DNA from: Canna indica
Taxonomy: Eukaryota > Streptophyta > Magnoliopsida > Zingiberales > Cannaceae
Assembly: GCA_034359265.1 (NCBI GenBank)
Contig: CP136895.1
Coordinates: 48,626,001 to 48,690,000, forward strand
Direction of reading: 5' to 3'
Length of the DNA stretch: 64,000 bases
A model generated the notes under the pieces. The model was given only the letters and a program-made list of their open reading frames with translations. It was not told where the DNA came from and did not search any database. Every line of letters begins with the position of its first letter. Within the stretch, counting starts at the first letter, position 1. Positions 33,832-46,411 of this stretch are shown here, in pieces. The translations under genes and the position numbers were made by a program.

Positions 33832-35945
33832 ATTTTAATCGCCAATACTTCATAATAAAAGGAGGTTCTCATTAATTAATTATAATCATCACGAATAAAA
33901 ATATCCAGCAAAATCATCTTCCTCGACACGCATTGCTCAGCTGATTTTGTTGACCCAATTAATAAATGTTTTACTCGTATGATAATTAAAAGGCACAAGA
34001 CGATGATTAAAAAATAAATAAATAATCACCATTTCGCTAATATGCCTGTACACAAATTATTTAAGGATAATAAAGATAATAAAGATAATAAAGAGTGTAG
34101 TCCACTAATTTATTAAATAAAAAAGTTGAAACTACATGTATCTTATTCTTACATGTGGTGTTATATATTCAACCCATTGAATTTTATGAAATAAAAATGG
34201 AAAAGGAGACATGGAACAATTAAGCAGCCAAGCATGACTGCCTCAATCAATGGATCGACATTTTTCACGAGTGATTGATTAATTTGGAAGCATAAATTTG
34301 TACGAAGTACAGTATTGCAGGCGCCGTGCAGTGTATATATTTCTATATATATTTTGCCATTGTTTTTGTACTGGTCATCAATTATAACTCCATAATTCCA
34401 TGATTAAATTCCCGGAATTACGGCACGAAAGCTAGACGATGCTATTTTTTATATGATTAATTCCGCCGAATTATATGGGAGGCCAATATAATGTTGGGTC
34501 TTGCGGAACTGGTTAAAGTGGAAATTGGATTTTCATTAATTAATTAGTCATAGTAGTAAAAGTAATTAACTGAACTCTAGTCGAATTTGGATTTGAATAG
34601 TTAATTAAGTTCAGATAGATATGCAATTATGCATGCATGATTAAATTGGGCACTTTATGTGTGTATAATTAAGCTGACTCAACATTTATCGCATCAACAA
34701 AGTCAATTTCTTACAAAAACTTGATCAGGGACCAGTCTGTGTATGAACCTATCTAGGAGACTATATATGATGATTTTCATAACATGGCCACTGCACGTTA
34801 ATCATGTCTACTATAGAAGACTCTTCTCCTCCTAATCTTGAATTAATTACACGTTCTTCATAAGTTTCATATATATATATATATACCATATTAATTGTAT
34901 CAATTAAAATTAGATTAAATGACATTATTCTAAGTCTTTCTTCTCTCCTATAATTTTCTCTCTCCTCTCTTATAGTTTTTCTTCTTTCAACTTTCATCGT
35001 ATGCATTCCCACGTGCGTTCTACTCTTGCCTACGCATATATACCTTGTGTTGGCCTCCCATTATTGCTTGCACCTCATGCCACCCTCAAGCAATTTGTAG
35101 AGGTAAACAGTACATTCAATGCCACCTTCACATCTTGGTCGGGAACAACCCTGAAGGAGAAGGTGACAAACAATGAGGCCATCATGTAGCAAAGTTTCAT
35201 TCACACTAAATTTATATGACAAATATTAGAGTGATTGTCGTAATAACACTCATATATATTTTTTGTGTTAAATTAGGGTGATAGCCACAAAAATATGCAA
35301 ATATCGTGATAAAAAGTTTTGGAGAGTTATTGTGATATATTTTTTTTGTAAATGCTTATAGAATATTTTTCACGATTTTTTTTTGAACAATATTTTTTCT
35401 ACTTTAGTCACAAACAATATCGTGGTAAATGATTCAAAAGTGTCAATTACGCACGAATACTCGTAGTTGATGTTGAATTCACATTTACAACTTGTATTTG
35501 TAATACAAATCATATGACATTAATCAAAATATCAATAATTATCATTTTTCACGATAAATCAAATATATCATATTTAATAATATCTCAAAAACATAATATC
35601 ATAAGTAGCAATAGTGATTTTTAATCAAAAAGAAAATATTAAAAAAAATTGGATTGATCAAATACTCCTAACTATAATGAGTTATAAAAAATTCCTATGA
35701 TGTCGTCAACGCATCGTTCTTCAGTCTTTATCTGCAAACACATATCACAGAGATATCAAGTAGAAAGGATCTACACCATTAGCCATAAATGTTTTAATTT
35801 TTAGTTAGACTAAGAGATTGTTTATTCCCATTTTAAATACTATTTAACCTAATTTTAATTAATATGATATGACAACACCTAAGAAGAACATGTGATTAAA
35901 AACATAGGAGGTCCTCATGCATCTAAGTGGGTAGATCCTTTACAC
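33832..35945. other. AT-rich intergenic, no gene
   Basis: AT-rich throughout, with a short (TA) run at about 34870-34885 and small simple repeats (AAAGATAAT near 34075). Short frames at 34761-35189 are not gene-like. Confidence 0.55.
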
Positions 35946-36415
35946 TAGGGGAGTGCACGGGTATCGAGTAGACTCAGAATCGATTTGAATCTATCCAATC
36001 GGATAGGATTCAAGTAGAGCCGAACTAAATTCGGGTAAAGTCTGAGACAAAAATTAAGGAATCGATTAAAATCGATCCCGGGTCCAACACATTGGGTACC
36101 AGAATCGGAACCGGTACCTGAAATCTATATATATCCTGGAACCTGTAAATGAACAGGTACCAACATATGGTACCCTGAACTTGTACCATAAAACCTGTAA
36201 ATGAATATAAATGAATAGGTTTCAAGAGGGTACCCGGAACTTATAAATGAACAGATACTAACAGGGTACCCGAAACTTGTACTACACCATAGGTTCCAAT
36301 TCCAAATCCCAACAGGGTAGGGTATGGGTCCAAAATCTAGGAACCGATCCTATACATGATAATATATGCGGGTAATATAAAAAATATATGATACTCGAAT
36401 TCGCTTCCCCCACTC
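35946..36415. mobile_element. hAT-like non-autonomous repeat (tentative)
   Basis: The left end TAGGGGAGTGCACGGGTATC and the reverse complement of the right end (GAGTGGGGGAAGCGAATTCG) resemble each other, and TACAC flanks both sides (35941-35945, 36416-36420). The interior contains repeated GGTACC(C)GAAC...AAATGAACAG phrases (36090-36280). The style matches plant hAT-derived repeats, but the TSD is not 8 bp and the termini are imperfect. Confidence 0.4.
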
Positions 36416-36420
36416 TACAC

Positions 36421-37321
36421 ACGCTGAGTGTTTATAAATTCACTTTTATATCTCGAGTCTGGAGTTAGTACTTAGTTATATATATGCATCAAATTAATCA
36501 TCTTTATAACCATTTTATTGGATAAACATATTTTCATTTTGAATGCATCATATGCGTGAAAGGGTTTGTATTTAATTAGATCCCTACAAGGTTTTAATTT
36601 TTTTTTAAATTATCCTATTCTTTTGAAAAAATGTAACCTACTTATCTTCAATTTAGATATTAATCTTAATATTTTATATCCACGGTTAATTATTTTTTTA
36701 ACCTTATGTAGTTAATATACCATGCAGACATGAACTTCTTCCTACAATATCGTTCAAATTTATGTACCTCATTAATTTCCATACAAAATTCATCATGCAT
36801 TCTTTACCTTGATGACATATATGGCAATAATTAACATTATCAAAAGTTGTCATGTTATTAGGAGGCATTTGGTTAGATGAAAAAAAAATATAAGGAATAT
36901 GAATAGCTAAGTAATAGAACTTATAGATAAGAAATGGAATAAATAAGTAAAGGTATTTAATTATTTAGTTGACATTAGGACTAAATAAAATCAATATTCG
37001 TTTGTTTGGTTGGCATTGAAAATAAACAAGGAAAATAAATAAAAATAATCAAAATATCCTTATTAATTATTAGCAGTATTGAACATTTATATTGAAAATA
37101 GCTAGTAAAGTGATTGATTAATCAAAATTAAACACTATAATAAAAAACTTACATAAATGATTGATTTCTTTTTAATCTTGAAAATAGGTTAAGACTATTT
37201 ATATTATATTTGATTGATATAATTATCATAAGTCTTGAAGGATAGTATTGAAAAAAAAACATCAAGAATAAATATATGAAGAATAATATACTGAGGTTGA
37301 GGTAAGAAATACTGTTTTCTA
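36421..37321. other. AT-rich intergenic
   Basis: AT-rich. A GGAGGCATTTGGTTAGATGA motif at about 36861 resembles a Harbinger-type MITE terminus, but I found no matching other end. No gene is visible. Confidence 0.5.
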
Positions 37322-37878
37322 TAGGGCTGTTCATGGGGCGGGTTCGACCCAATGAACCCGAGAAACTGACCCGACCCGAACCAATCGGGTCGGATCGGGT
37401 CGGGTAATTGGGCCGGGTCGGGTTCAGTTTTTTCAAACCCAACTCTAATCGGGTCGGGTCTCGGGTTTTAAGATTCGGAACCCGACTACCAGAGACCCGA
37501 CCTGATTATCCGATTAATTATATTTATTATTATTTTTAATATATATATATATTATTAGTATTTATTAATTAAAACGTCCGGGAAGACGCAGGTCGCATCC
37601 GCCTGCGTCTTCCCGAGGCGCTGCGGCCCGCGTGGCCGCGTCTTCCAACGAGATGCGGCCACGCGGCCGCGTCTTCCCAACAAGCAGCATCCCACGCGCC
37701 AGACGCGCGTCTGTCGCGTGAAGTCAATTTTTTTTGAAAAAGAATTTATATTTTATTTTTTAACGGGTAACTCGACTACCCGACCCGATCCGATCCGATC
37801 CGATTTTGGGCGGGTCGGGTCGGGTCGGGTTCAAAAAAAATTTACTTTCAAACCCGACCCGACCCGAGAATAGCCCTA
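37322..37878. mobile_element. hAT MITE with perfect 8-bp target duplication
   Basis: The termini TAGGGCTGTTC (37322) and GAATAGCCCTA (ending 37878) are inverted repeats with one mismatch. They are flanked by GTTTTCTA on both sides (37314-37321 and 37879-37886). An 8-bp duplication is diagnostic of hAT insertion. Subterminal zones are dense in CGGGTCGGGT-type repeats in opposite orientations. The core (37576-37720) is GC-rich, with its own inverted repeats (GATGCGGCCACGCGGCCGCG). There is no coding capacity; the minus-strand frame across the left end is a shadow. Confidence 0.88.
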
Positions 37879-38039
37879 GTTTTCTATCCATTAGTGCTCC
37901 TTTGTCTTATCTTTACGGTCTACGTACCTATTTTTTTCAACTATTTATAATCAAATAAAAAATTAGATGAGATATCAAAAATACTATTTTATTTATGTTA
38001 ACTCCATGAATTTATAATCAATGCCGATATGATATATTA

Positions 38040-38255
38040 ATATTTATATAATTATATATAAGCTCGATGATGCTCGATTAGGCTCGCGAGTCGCTTGAAC
38101 CGAGTATTGGTTAGTTCGAGCTCGGCTTGCTCACATGTAAAGTTTGGCTTGAGCTTGATAAGATCGAGTCAAGTTCAAGTTTTCATCAAGCTCGAGCTCA
38201 AGCTCGATCCCGAGTAGCTCATGAGCTGCTCGGCTCACTTGCACCCCTACTCTAC
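38040..38255. mobile_element. Truncated hAT-like repeat
   Basis: Repeated GCTCGAGCTCAAGCTCGAT and GAGCTGCTCGGCTCACTTG lead to a terminus CACTTGCACCCCTA (about 38239-38252), the reverse complement of TAGGGGTGCAAGTG, a common hAT-type end in plant genomes. The left end is missing or too eroded to place. Confidence 0.45.
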
Positions 38256-38548
38256 ACGAATCAACTAAAGTTTTGAAGTATTTTTGTATAACATTGTGAA
38301 ATTTTCTCTAAACTCTTTGCACAATTTCATATATTAATATATAATATTCAAGACAATTTATCTTTTTCCTGTAAGAAAAAAATCTTTAGTTTCCCCCTCT
38401 ACTTGCACCACTTCATAATTAATCATTTCATCTTGTCTAGTCTCTAGTATCTTTTGATAAACATGATGTATTTATCATTCATGCATTTCTACTTACTAAT
38501 CATAACGTATGTAGATATATGCCTATAACGATTAGGGCAAAAAAATCG

Positions 38549-38550
<2 letters not shown>

Positions 38551-38588
<38 letters not shown>
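38551..38588. repeat. (GA)n microsatellite
   Basis: An uninterrupted GA run of about 38 bp. The Arg-Glu ORF through it is an artefact. It lies about 600 bp beyond the 3' end of the WRKY gene. Confidence 0.95.
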
Positions 38589-38589
<1 letters not shown>

Positions 38590-38591
<2 letters not shown>

Positions 38592-39179
38592 CCTCTAGTG
38601 ATTCATCTCAACCTAGCGATGCAAATTTAAAGCCGGCCATAAAAGTGGTGCCTGTGTGTTTGTCTGCGCAGATGATAAAGAAGGCATGGAGAGACAGATT
38701 AATTGCATATTGTACTTGTGAGAATTGAAAAACGAATAATAAATTAATTAAAATGCTCAAATTATATATATATTAATGATATATCCAAATTCCCTGATCC
38801 ATAAAAAAAATTAAAAAAACAACTCTCACGCTTTCACCATTAAATTAACTCCAGCTACCAAACAAGAAAAAGACCAACCATGTTCACCCCCAGTCCTTTC
38901 TCCCCCATCTCTCCTGCCTCCATTCAATGCGCCTGTACCTCAACCTTGCACTAGTCCAACATCAGTCAAATTATACATATAATTCAGTAACTGCAGAAGA
39001 AGAAGAATATATATACTCTCCATGCACAAATATAGCAGTTGAGTACGTCATGCAGAAATTAATTAAGATTGATTAGGGTTTCCATGTGTCTACATTATAG
39101 ATTATAGACTATAGCTACTAGCTAGAATTAATAGTAACTATATAAGTAGTAAAGCATGTTAACTATAGTATATCAGCTA
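38590..39179. other. 3' flank of the WRKY gene
   Basis: AT-rich with no ORF. The 100-200 bp nearest 39180 are presumably WRKY 3' UTR (minus strand). I see no unambiguous polyadenylation signal. Confidence 0.5.
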
Positions 39180-40806
39180 CTAATTCTTCGCTGAGGAAGA
39201 AGGGTCGACGATATCTTGCAGGAGGCCGTAGTCGGGGACTTGGGTTGCTGGAGGAGGATGTGCTAGGGTTGGCAAGTTGTACGTGTTAGGGTTTATGAAT
39301 TCCTCCAGCTGGCTATCGGGGAAGTGATCATGCAAATGGTGGTTCCGGCGAAGGATCATAGCTGGTGTCGGCATCGTGGTCGAGGAAGACGGTAGCATGT
39401 AGTGCATGCTGCTGCCTCGGAAGCTTGAAGGGCTGTGATGAGTGTGTTGCCCTTCGTAAGTGGTGATCACGATAGTTGGATCTTGATATGATCTCTCTAC
39501 TCTCTTCTTCACGTTGCACTTTTGAGCTGTGCATCTGTAGTAGCTCCTGCCGCAGTTGGAAATCACAGAATATATTATATAAATTGATTAATTGCTGCAA
39601 ATGTATTATAAAGGTTAATTAATTAGTTATATATAGTGAGATCTGCATATTTATGAATGAAGTGACCAGATAAATCAAGAAGATGACCTTGGAAATGGGC
39701 TGTTCTTCACTGCCTTTTGGCCGTACTTCCTCCATCGATAGCCATCTTCAAGATGATCGACCTCGCTCTTGGTCATGAAAGCAAATCGTGCTGCTCTCTC
39801 CCTTTTCTCTTCTTTCTTCTTTGCATGCTTCTTCCTGCATCCACATATAGTTACATTAAATATTGATCTTTTGTTTCGAATAGTTTCGTGATATATATAA
39901 AGTGTGATCTAGCTCAATATTCTTTCCATGTACTATACTAATTTCATCTTAATTTTCTCATGTTAATCTTTTCATAATATATAAATAAATTCCTTAGATC
40001 TAATTACTTGGTCTTGATTTGGTGCTCTTGAGCAAATTGATTAATTCGAGATGCACATTCGTTTTTTAACTAAATTAATCTGTTGAATTGAAATCTAGAG
40101 AAGTATCAAGTTGTGAAAGGGCAAGGAAACAGAAACCCTAAAAACTGGGATTTGTTTTGTTAGGCAAGGAGCTAGAGAAACCTACAGCGGGAATTTTCTC
40201 TGTAGAAGATAAAATAACAGGATTAATTGTACTAGATGTATAATTGCAGTCGTCTACTTCAAGAAAGAAAGAAAGTAAGCAGGTCAATTAATTACAAAAA
40301 AATTAAACGAATGCAATTTTGGAGAAGTGATGAAAAACCTACACTTTCTTGAATTTGTCTCGCCCTTCATCACCCCCTTTTGCCTGTAGCTTCTCATCTC
40401 CCTCCAGCTTCACCTTGCAGTGCCCAGAATCTTCTTCGCGGGTGGCCGTCTCCATCGACGACGAAGATGTGGAAGAGTTATGGGCCACAGGAGGCGCCAC
40501 AGCGCCATCACCGCCCCTGCCCGGTGCATCCTTACTATCACGATCCCCACCACCTACCGCCATGCCGCCGAACACGTCTGGCTGCGAGCCATGCAGCAAG
40601 CCGTAATCCATCGCGGTGCCTTGTAGGTAGTCAGTGAAGCTCATGAGCACCGACGGCGCCGTTTGCAGATCAAAAACATGCAGGCCGCTGTCGTCCACGC
40701 CACCGCCGGGCTTGATCTCCATGAACACCGACGACAAGTCGCCGTGGAAGGGGCGGTGCTGCTCATGGAGGCCATAGTAGGGCGGCGCTCTATTCTCTCC
40801 GGACAT
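39180..40806 (-). CDS. WRKY transcription factor, group IIc (WRKY8/28/71-like), 325 aa
   Basis: Exons I infer: 40806-40343, 39834-39688 and 39546-39180 (stop), all introns GT-AG, 978 nt in total. I prefer the start at 40806 ([13 protein letters not shown]) over the upstream ATG at 40890, because the extra 28 residues are hydrophobic and unlike this clade. A Lys-rich nuclear-localisation-like stretch (about 152-168) precedes [20 protein letters not shown] (175-194), the DNA-contacting WRKYGQK (189-195) and a C-X4-C-X23-H-X-H zinc finger (Cys209, Cys214, His238, His240). Intron 2 splits the Arg204 codon of the PR motif, the conserved position. It should bind W-boxes (TTGACC/T) in the nucleus and regulate stress, senescence or branching genes, as relatives do; the target set here is unknown. 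It appears intact. Confidence 0.92.
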
Positions 40807-41052
40807 GGGGAGAGAAATAAAGACTAGCTCGGCACCGATGATGATTTGAAGGAGGGGAAGAAAAAGGGAGAGTGTGGCTTTTGTCTCCAAATAGATTAAT
40901 GGAGGACTTCAGAACACGCACACAGTCACACACTACTCCCCGCTACGCTGTAATAAATAAGTAATTAAATTAAATTGCTCAAATTAGAAATTTTAATTAT
41001 TTTTATACTGATTCTTATCCAACTTAATTATTTATACTAATTAGTACTAATT

Positions 41053-41058
41053 TTGACC
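41053..41058 (+). promoter_or_regulatory. W-box upstream of the WRKY gene
   Basis: TTGACC, a core W-box, about 250 bp upstream of the inferred WRKY start. WRKY proteins commonly regulate their own or related promoters through such sites. A single motif is weak evidence. Confidence 0.35.
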
Positions 41059-41961
41059 AACGCAGAATGGTGACGAAAGCGGTGAAGTCAGAAGCGGGGA
41101 ACGGCAGTCAAGGTTTCAAACCCTTGTGCTCTCGCTGGAAGGAGGTGCGCTCTCACCCGTTCAATCTCGATCCAACGACGTGTGCTCGAGATATCTCGTG
41201 GAAGGTGTTCGGCCGACCGCTCCTGACCACTCCTTATATTCCCCAAAGGCTGTGCTCCTTCGGGCGCTACCCGTATGACGTACCGTCACAGTGAGTGGCT
41301 TCGCAGGAGGAAGGGAAGGCGGTAGAGCCGGGTAAGAAAGGGGGGCACGGATTGGGAAGTGGGGTTTTTCGCTGGGTTCGGAAAAAAAAGCCGTAAACGG
41401 TGGAGCCATGTGGGGTGGGCCCACGCGGCGACGGGGACGTCAAGATTGCGACATCACACCAATGCAATCTATGATTGAGATGTGCTTTGTTCTTGGATCT
41501 TGTGGGAAATGGATGTTTTAGCACTCATGCTATGATGTTATCTATAAACTGTGCCTGCGATCACAAGATAAATATAGATTGGTTGCAAGATTTCCATTTT
41601 TTTCTTAGCCAGTGAAGAACAATTTTAGTTTTTTTTTATTGATATATATAAATATATAAATCGGAGACATCACTAGCTAGCTACTTGAAATGTATAGGTT
41701 TGACATATATATTGAGTACGTGATATGTGGAGTTGAATTAATATTTGTGTATTTTCAAAGTAGGTGGATCCAGCTTGAAGGAAACCCAGTAAGAGATCCA
41801 CCAAACACACTAAATCTACATATCTATCTAATTAATTAGTAAGAGAAGCTGTCATCATTAAGTCAAGGAATCGAATATAATTTGATATTTTATTTGGTGC
41901 ATAGCCATTAATTAACAACAAAAGTGAAAATATTCTAAAAAATGTAATAGGAAAGTTTTTC
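41059..41961. other. WRKY upstream region and spacer to the CACTA element
   Basis: GC-rich from about 41060 to 41450, including the palindrome-like TGACGTACCGTCA (41277-41289) with TGACG cores, then AT-rich. Overlapping frames on both strands in the GC-rich part show no recognisable protein; the stretch may contain promoter or leader sequence. Confidence 0.4.
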
Positions 41962-42273
41962 CACTACAACAAATCGGTTGCATTTCGACGGTAAATTATG
42001 AATAAATTTCGGCGCCTACATAAGCCAATTTTTATATATTGACGTCTGTAAATCTGACGAAAATGTGTGTGAGATGACGACAACCGAATACTACATGTTG
42101 ACGTCTGCGGAAGCGTCAATATGTTGGACATATTGACGCTTCTGATTAGGCGTCGTCTACAGCCGAAAAGTGCATATTGACGATTGTCGAGACGTCAATA
42201 CGAGGACATATTGACGCCTCTGATCAGGCGTCATGTACAGCCAAAAACAATACATTAACGTCCGCAGAGGCAT

Positions 42274-42327
42274 CAATATAGTGGCCATATTGACGCATGT
42301 GAAGGCGTCAATATGGCCACTATATTG
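42274..42327. repeat. Perfect 23-bp-arm palindrome in the CACTA-1 subterminal region
   Basis: Arms 42274-42296 and 42305-42327 are exact reverse complements around an 8-base loop. Each arm contains a TATTGACGC motif, so the hairpin presents the subterminal repeat in both orientations. Confidence 0.9.
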
Positions 42328-42521
42328 ACGCGTTCACATGCGTCAATAAGAACATATCGGCGCCGGTACCGCCGCCGCGATGCTTTTTTTTTTTTATAAA
42401 AAAAATAGAATTCCACATCAATAAAATTTTCTAATTACACGTAACATTAAATTGATAATCCTATTACACATAACATTAAATGTATTAATTCATATTAATT
42501 TTACAAATAAAATTAAATAAT

Positions 42522-45500
42522 CTAATCTTCATCGTCCATCTCCTCCTCCTCATCTTCTTGTTCTTCGTCATCGTCTTCTTTATATGGATCAACATCTCTA
42601 TCTATACATCAATATCAATTATAAACATATAAGTTTGGATATTATCAGTTAAAATATTCAATATTATAATATATAAATTTACTTACAGTTTAAAAATGGA
42701 TCTTTACTTGTACCTTCTCCGACATTAGCCAGCGGCATTTCATGAGGAAGACTTTCAGGAACACACAATTGACTCTGTTAGAAAAGCATATTTAATTAAT
42801 TACAATGCTAAAAAGATCAACTAGAATTAATAAATTAAATAAATACTTACATAATCAATTGGTGAAGAAAATATATTAGCTTGATTAATAATTGGGTTTA
42901 ACCCCTGAAACTATCAAATTGATGTTGAACCTACATTTGCTCCATTCTGATAAGTCTTTGTTGCACCTCCCTCATCTCAGCTTCGTGCTTTTGCTGCATT
43001 TCTTTCATTGCAGCCTCATGTTGTCGTCGAAGCTCGTCATATCTTGCATCATGGGAAGGTGCAACATAAGGTTGTCGCTGATGTTCATAAAATTGGCTTG
43101 GTGTGACTCCAATCCCTTGTAGGCGAACTCGAGAATGATGTCCGGGACCAGATATTTACCGATACACTTGGTTCTCGACTTGCACTCGCTCTGCTGTTGG
43201 GGTAATCTCAAGCCGCTCGTTAAGTGTTCGTTCAACAGTACGTGGCCTACATTTTAAATATAGATTATAAATTTAAAAAATATTAGTTAATTCATTTGTA
43301 GAATTTGTTATACCATAAATTGAGCTGCTTCTTCGCGTACATATCCTCCTCCACTTCTACGAAGATGCGTTGTTCTATACACTTTAAGTTCACTGGGCTC
43401 TCTATTATGTGCATGCTGCTTCACACAATGTAAACAATAATTTAATTATTTAAATGATATTAAAAATATAAATTAGTTAATTATAAATTGTTTACTAAAC
43501 TACTTACAAAATCAACACGTCTTTGAATGTAAGGGATCACACCGCTAGAATGTATGCAATTTTGAGTTGCACTTCTTGCTCTTCAATCCCGTTCAGATGC
43601 AGCCTATCATATTTAATTATAATTATAAAACAAATATTGCGAGTATTAAAATATAAATTATTACCTGACTAGCTGAAGAATGCCAATAGTCGATCATTCT
43701 TATCCATGATTCCCTACCAACTTTCGTGGTTGACGTGCAAAATTTTCCTCCTTTGACTCTTTAATTTTAATATATATATATTTTAATAGAACTTTATAAT
43801 TTTTAAATTTTCTATCAAAGGCTGCCATAGTAGTGCGAAAAATACGATCCCTATTTTCATTAGGGATCAAAAAATATCTCTGCATTTATAAATGATATTA
43901 GTTTGACCCCAAAATACGATCCATGTTCTCAGTAAGGATCAAAATTTTAATATATAATTTCACACAACCAAATAATGCAATCTAACATAAATTCATAACA
44001 TACCAATAATTACTCCCATAATTCATTCTTATATATGGAAGAAATTTGATTCCAAGGGTCAGGCGCCAACGGTAAGAATGTAGAATCACGCACTAGTAAT
44101 CCCATAAAACGTGAGTATAATCTATGGCCGCCATTATGACTTTGACCCTAATCAAGAAAGTTGACCATGTTGGGTGAAATGGCCACACTAGAGTGGGGGT
44201 GAATAGTGTATTTACTATTTTTTTTTGCATAAATCCTATTTTAATCGTTTCTTTGGTTACTTGGGCAAATTTCAAGTTGAGTAGCAAGCGGAAAAAAAGT
44301 AAATATGATAATGAAATAAACACAAGTAGAATCAATGCAAACACAATTATTTATAGTGGTTCGGCCCCAATGCCTACTCCACTACCTAAGCACTCCGCTT
44401 AGGATTTCCAAACTAGCTTTACTAGATTATCTTGTTTCCTTTACAACGAGGATGTTTTCACCGGAGAGTCTCCGCTCTCACACTGAAGGCACTTCCATAC
44501 CCAGAAGTCTCCGTCTTCCTACCGAAAGCACTCTCCCACCTCAATCCTACGGACAACAAGAACTAATCCTAGCAAACTATGTTTATACCGGTGGATTTAA
44601 ACCTTAAACACCAAGGTTACCATCCAATTTCAAGACCTAACAACCTAGGTCTTCACAAGCTCAAATACAATGAAATAAATCACAAAAATACAGAAATAAT
44701 GGAGCAAATAAATAATACAACAAATACTTAGCTCCAAACACGAGTCCTAGTTCCTCTTAATGTCTCAATTATGAATCGTTCAAAGCTTGAAGGCAAGATT
44801 AAGGATGTATCATGGAAACTAGGCTTATCAAAGGGATGACTCAAGAAATGCTTTAAGAATGATCAAGAATGGCTCAATAGAAGCTTAGATGAAGGGTGGA
44901 AGGCTTGCTAAGGCTTCTATTTATAAGTCTTGAGGAGATGGCATGAAACAGCCACCTTAATGGGCGGAAAACTAGTCGTTTCCGCCGTCCGGTCGTAGGT
45001 TCGGTCGATCGTCGGTCGACCAACCGAGCGACCGAAGGCATACTGCCGTTTTCTAGCATATTTTGGTCGACCGTTAGATTGACCGACTTGCCTACTGCTA
45101 GTTTTTGGTAGCATTCGATCGATCGAAATTGGGCAGACTGCACTGCTTGGTTTTTCTACTTGTTTGCTCGCTTCTAGGTTCCGTCTTCACTAAGTCTACT
45201 TATATAATATTTTCTAACTTTAAGTTAACAACTTTAAAACATAAATGTTATATAAGGATTACCCCCCATTTGTATTCAATAAAAATATCTAAAAAATCAA
45301 AATCCTTAAGAATCAAAATATAGTTTTTGGGGTTTAGTACAAATTTTTCGGAAAACAAAAATTTTCTAATCTCCCGAGTCAAATATGGGTATGCTAAAGG
45401 CTTCTAAAAATTTCTTAAAAATACCTCGTTATCTAGTTTTTACCCAAGGAACAATTTTCGCCATTTTTTGTGTCAAGAAAATGTCTAGATCATATAGCCA

Positions 45501-46116
45501 TCCAAGGAGCTCCCTAGGCTTAGTGAATTTCAGGGCAGTTTTCGGGTTTTCATGTTTGGGGGTTCGAGTTTGGTTTTTGGGTTCTTATGCATCATCATAA
45601 GGATTTACAACATAAACTAGACACCCTAAACCTAAACTTTAACTTCCCGAAGAATCCGGAGCGTTGACGAGCGTCCTTACCGATTTCTTTGATTTTTTCG
45701 ATCGCGAACGTCTTGCGCTAATTGACTTGGAACCTGAAAGTATTTCTCAATGAAACATTAGTTCTATATTTGTTATCACCAAAATTGAGATTAAGATCAA
45801 GGTTGAAAACCTTAAGCCAACAGACCATAACTAACTGGTCAAGGTTAAGTGTATACACAGAAGAAGCTGTAAAATATGAAGACACTTCTTGTCGCATTTG
45901 TGTTGTAGTGTCTGTTATTAAATTACAATAGAAAACATTAACATTAATTTGATTAAATAAATTATGTTCACATGTATCATGACATAAAAACTAACTTCAA
46001 ATGTAGAAAGATCTATGAATTCGTCCTTGTGACGGCTCAGGACGATCACTCTCAGGACTAATTTCACCCTCCTCGCGAGTCTCAACATTTGAATCTACTA
46101 TTCTTGATCTTGACAT
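42522..46116 (-). pseudogene. CACTA-1 second gene, TNPA-like (Transposase_24, Ptta/En/Spm type)
   Basis: It starts at 46116 with a short charged N terminus (MSRSRIVDSNVETREEGEIS). Pieces then appear in order on the minus strand. GLLVRDSTFLPL and PWNQISSIYKNELWE (about 44100-44030) are typical of the Transposase_24 domain. A Lys/Arg-rich segment with THLRRSGGGYV lies at about 43400-43330. A C-terminal part with Gln/Glu coiled coil lies at about 43240-42920, where VRLQGIGVTPSQFYE can be read, and an acidic exon ending at 42522 closes the gene. Introns and decay make exact exons uncertain, and the solo LTR 44168-45822 interrupts the gene. In this family the second protein binds subterminal repeats and supports transposition. 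Confidence 0.65.
44168..45822 (-). mobile_element. Solo LTR of the element A/C family, minus strand
   Basis: Begins TGTTGGGTGAAATGG and ends AAGCCAACA, the reverse complement of the A/C LTR ends. It is flanked by the perfect 5-bp duplication GACCA (44163-44167 and 45823-45827). It contains the LTR landmarks in reverse, including 'GTGGTTCGGCCCCAATGCC' and a GGTCGACC-type cluster (44995-45125). It has no internal domain, so it is the product of recombination between two LTRs. It is longer (1655 bp) than C's LTRs. Confidence 0.93.
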
Positions 46117-46411
46117 CTTGTATAATAACACAATATTATATATTGATAAATACATAATGATAAGCAAATTATGCAAATAATATTGATAAATAATAAGTCA
46201 GTTACCGATGTCATATAAATCTCTAGGATATACATTTATGACATGCGATCACTCATTATTATTCGGATCTGACATATAAAATACTTGTTTTGTTTGTAAT
46301 GAAAACACATACGGGTCATCTTTTAGAAATGCACCACTATGAAATAATCAAGAAAGGTTAACTAGTGTGAATCCATAATCATCCATTCGTAATCCCCGTG
46401 AATTCCTGATA

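Noticed and set aside
35001..35189. 62-codon ORF
   Set aside because: No recognisable domain, AT-rich surroundings, no splice or promoter context.
38519..38728. 69-codon ORF with Arg-Glu repeats
   Set aside because: Produced by the GA microsatellite; no other coding sign.
40349..40637. Several plus-strand ORFs of 68-85 codons
   Set aside because: They are shadows of WRKY exon 1 on the minus strand.
40807..40890. Upstream ATG extending the WRKY protein by 28 residues
   Set aside because: The extension is hydrophobic and unlike the N termini of this WRKY clade; the ATG at 40806 fits better, though transcript data could overturn this.
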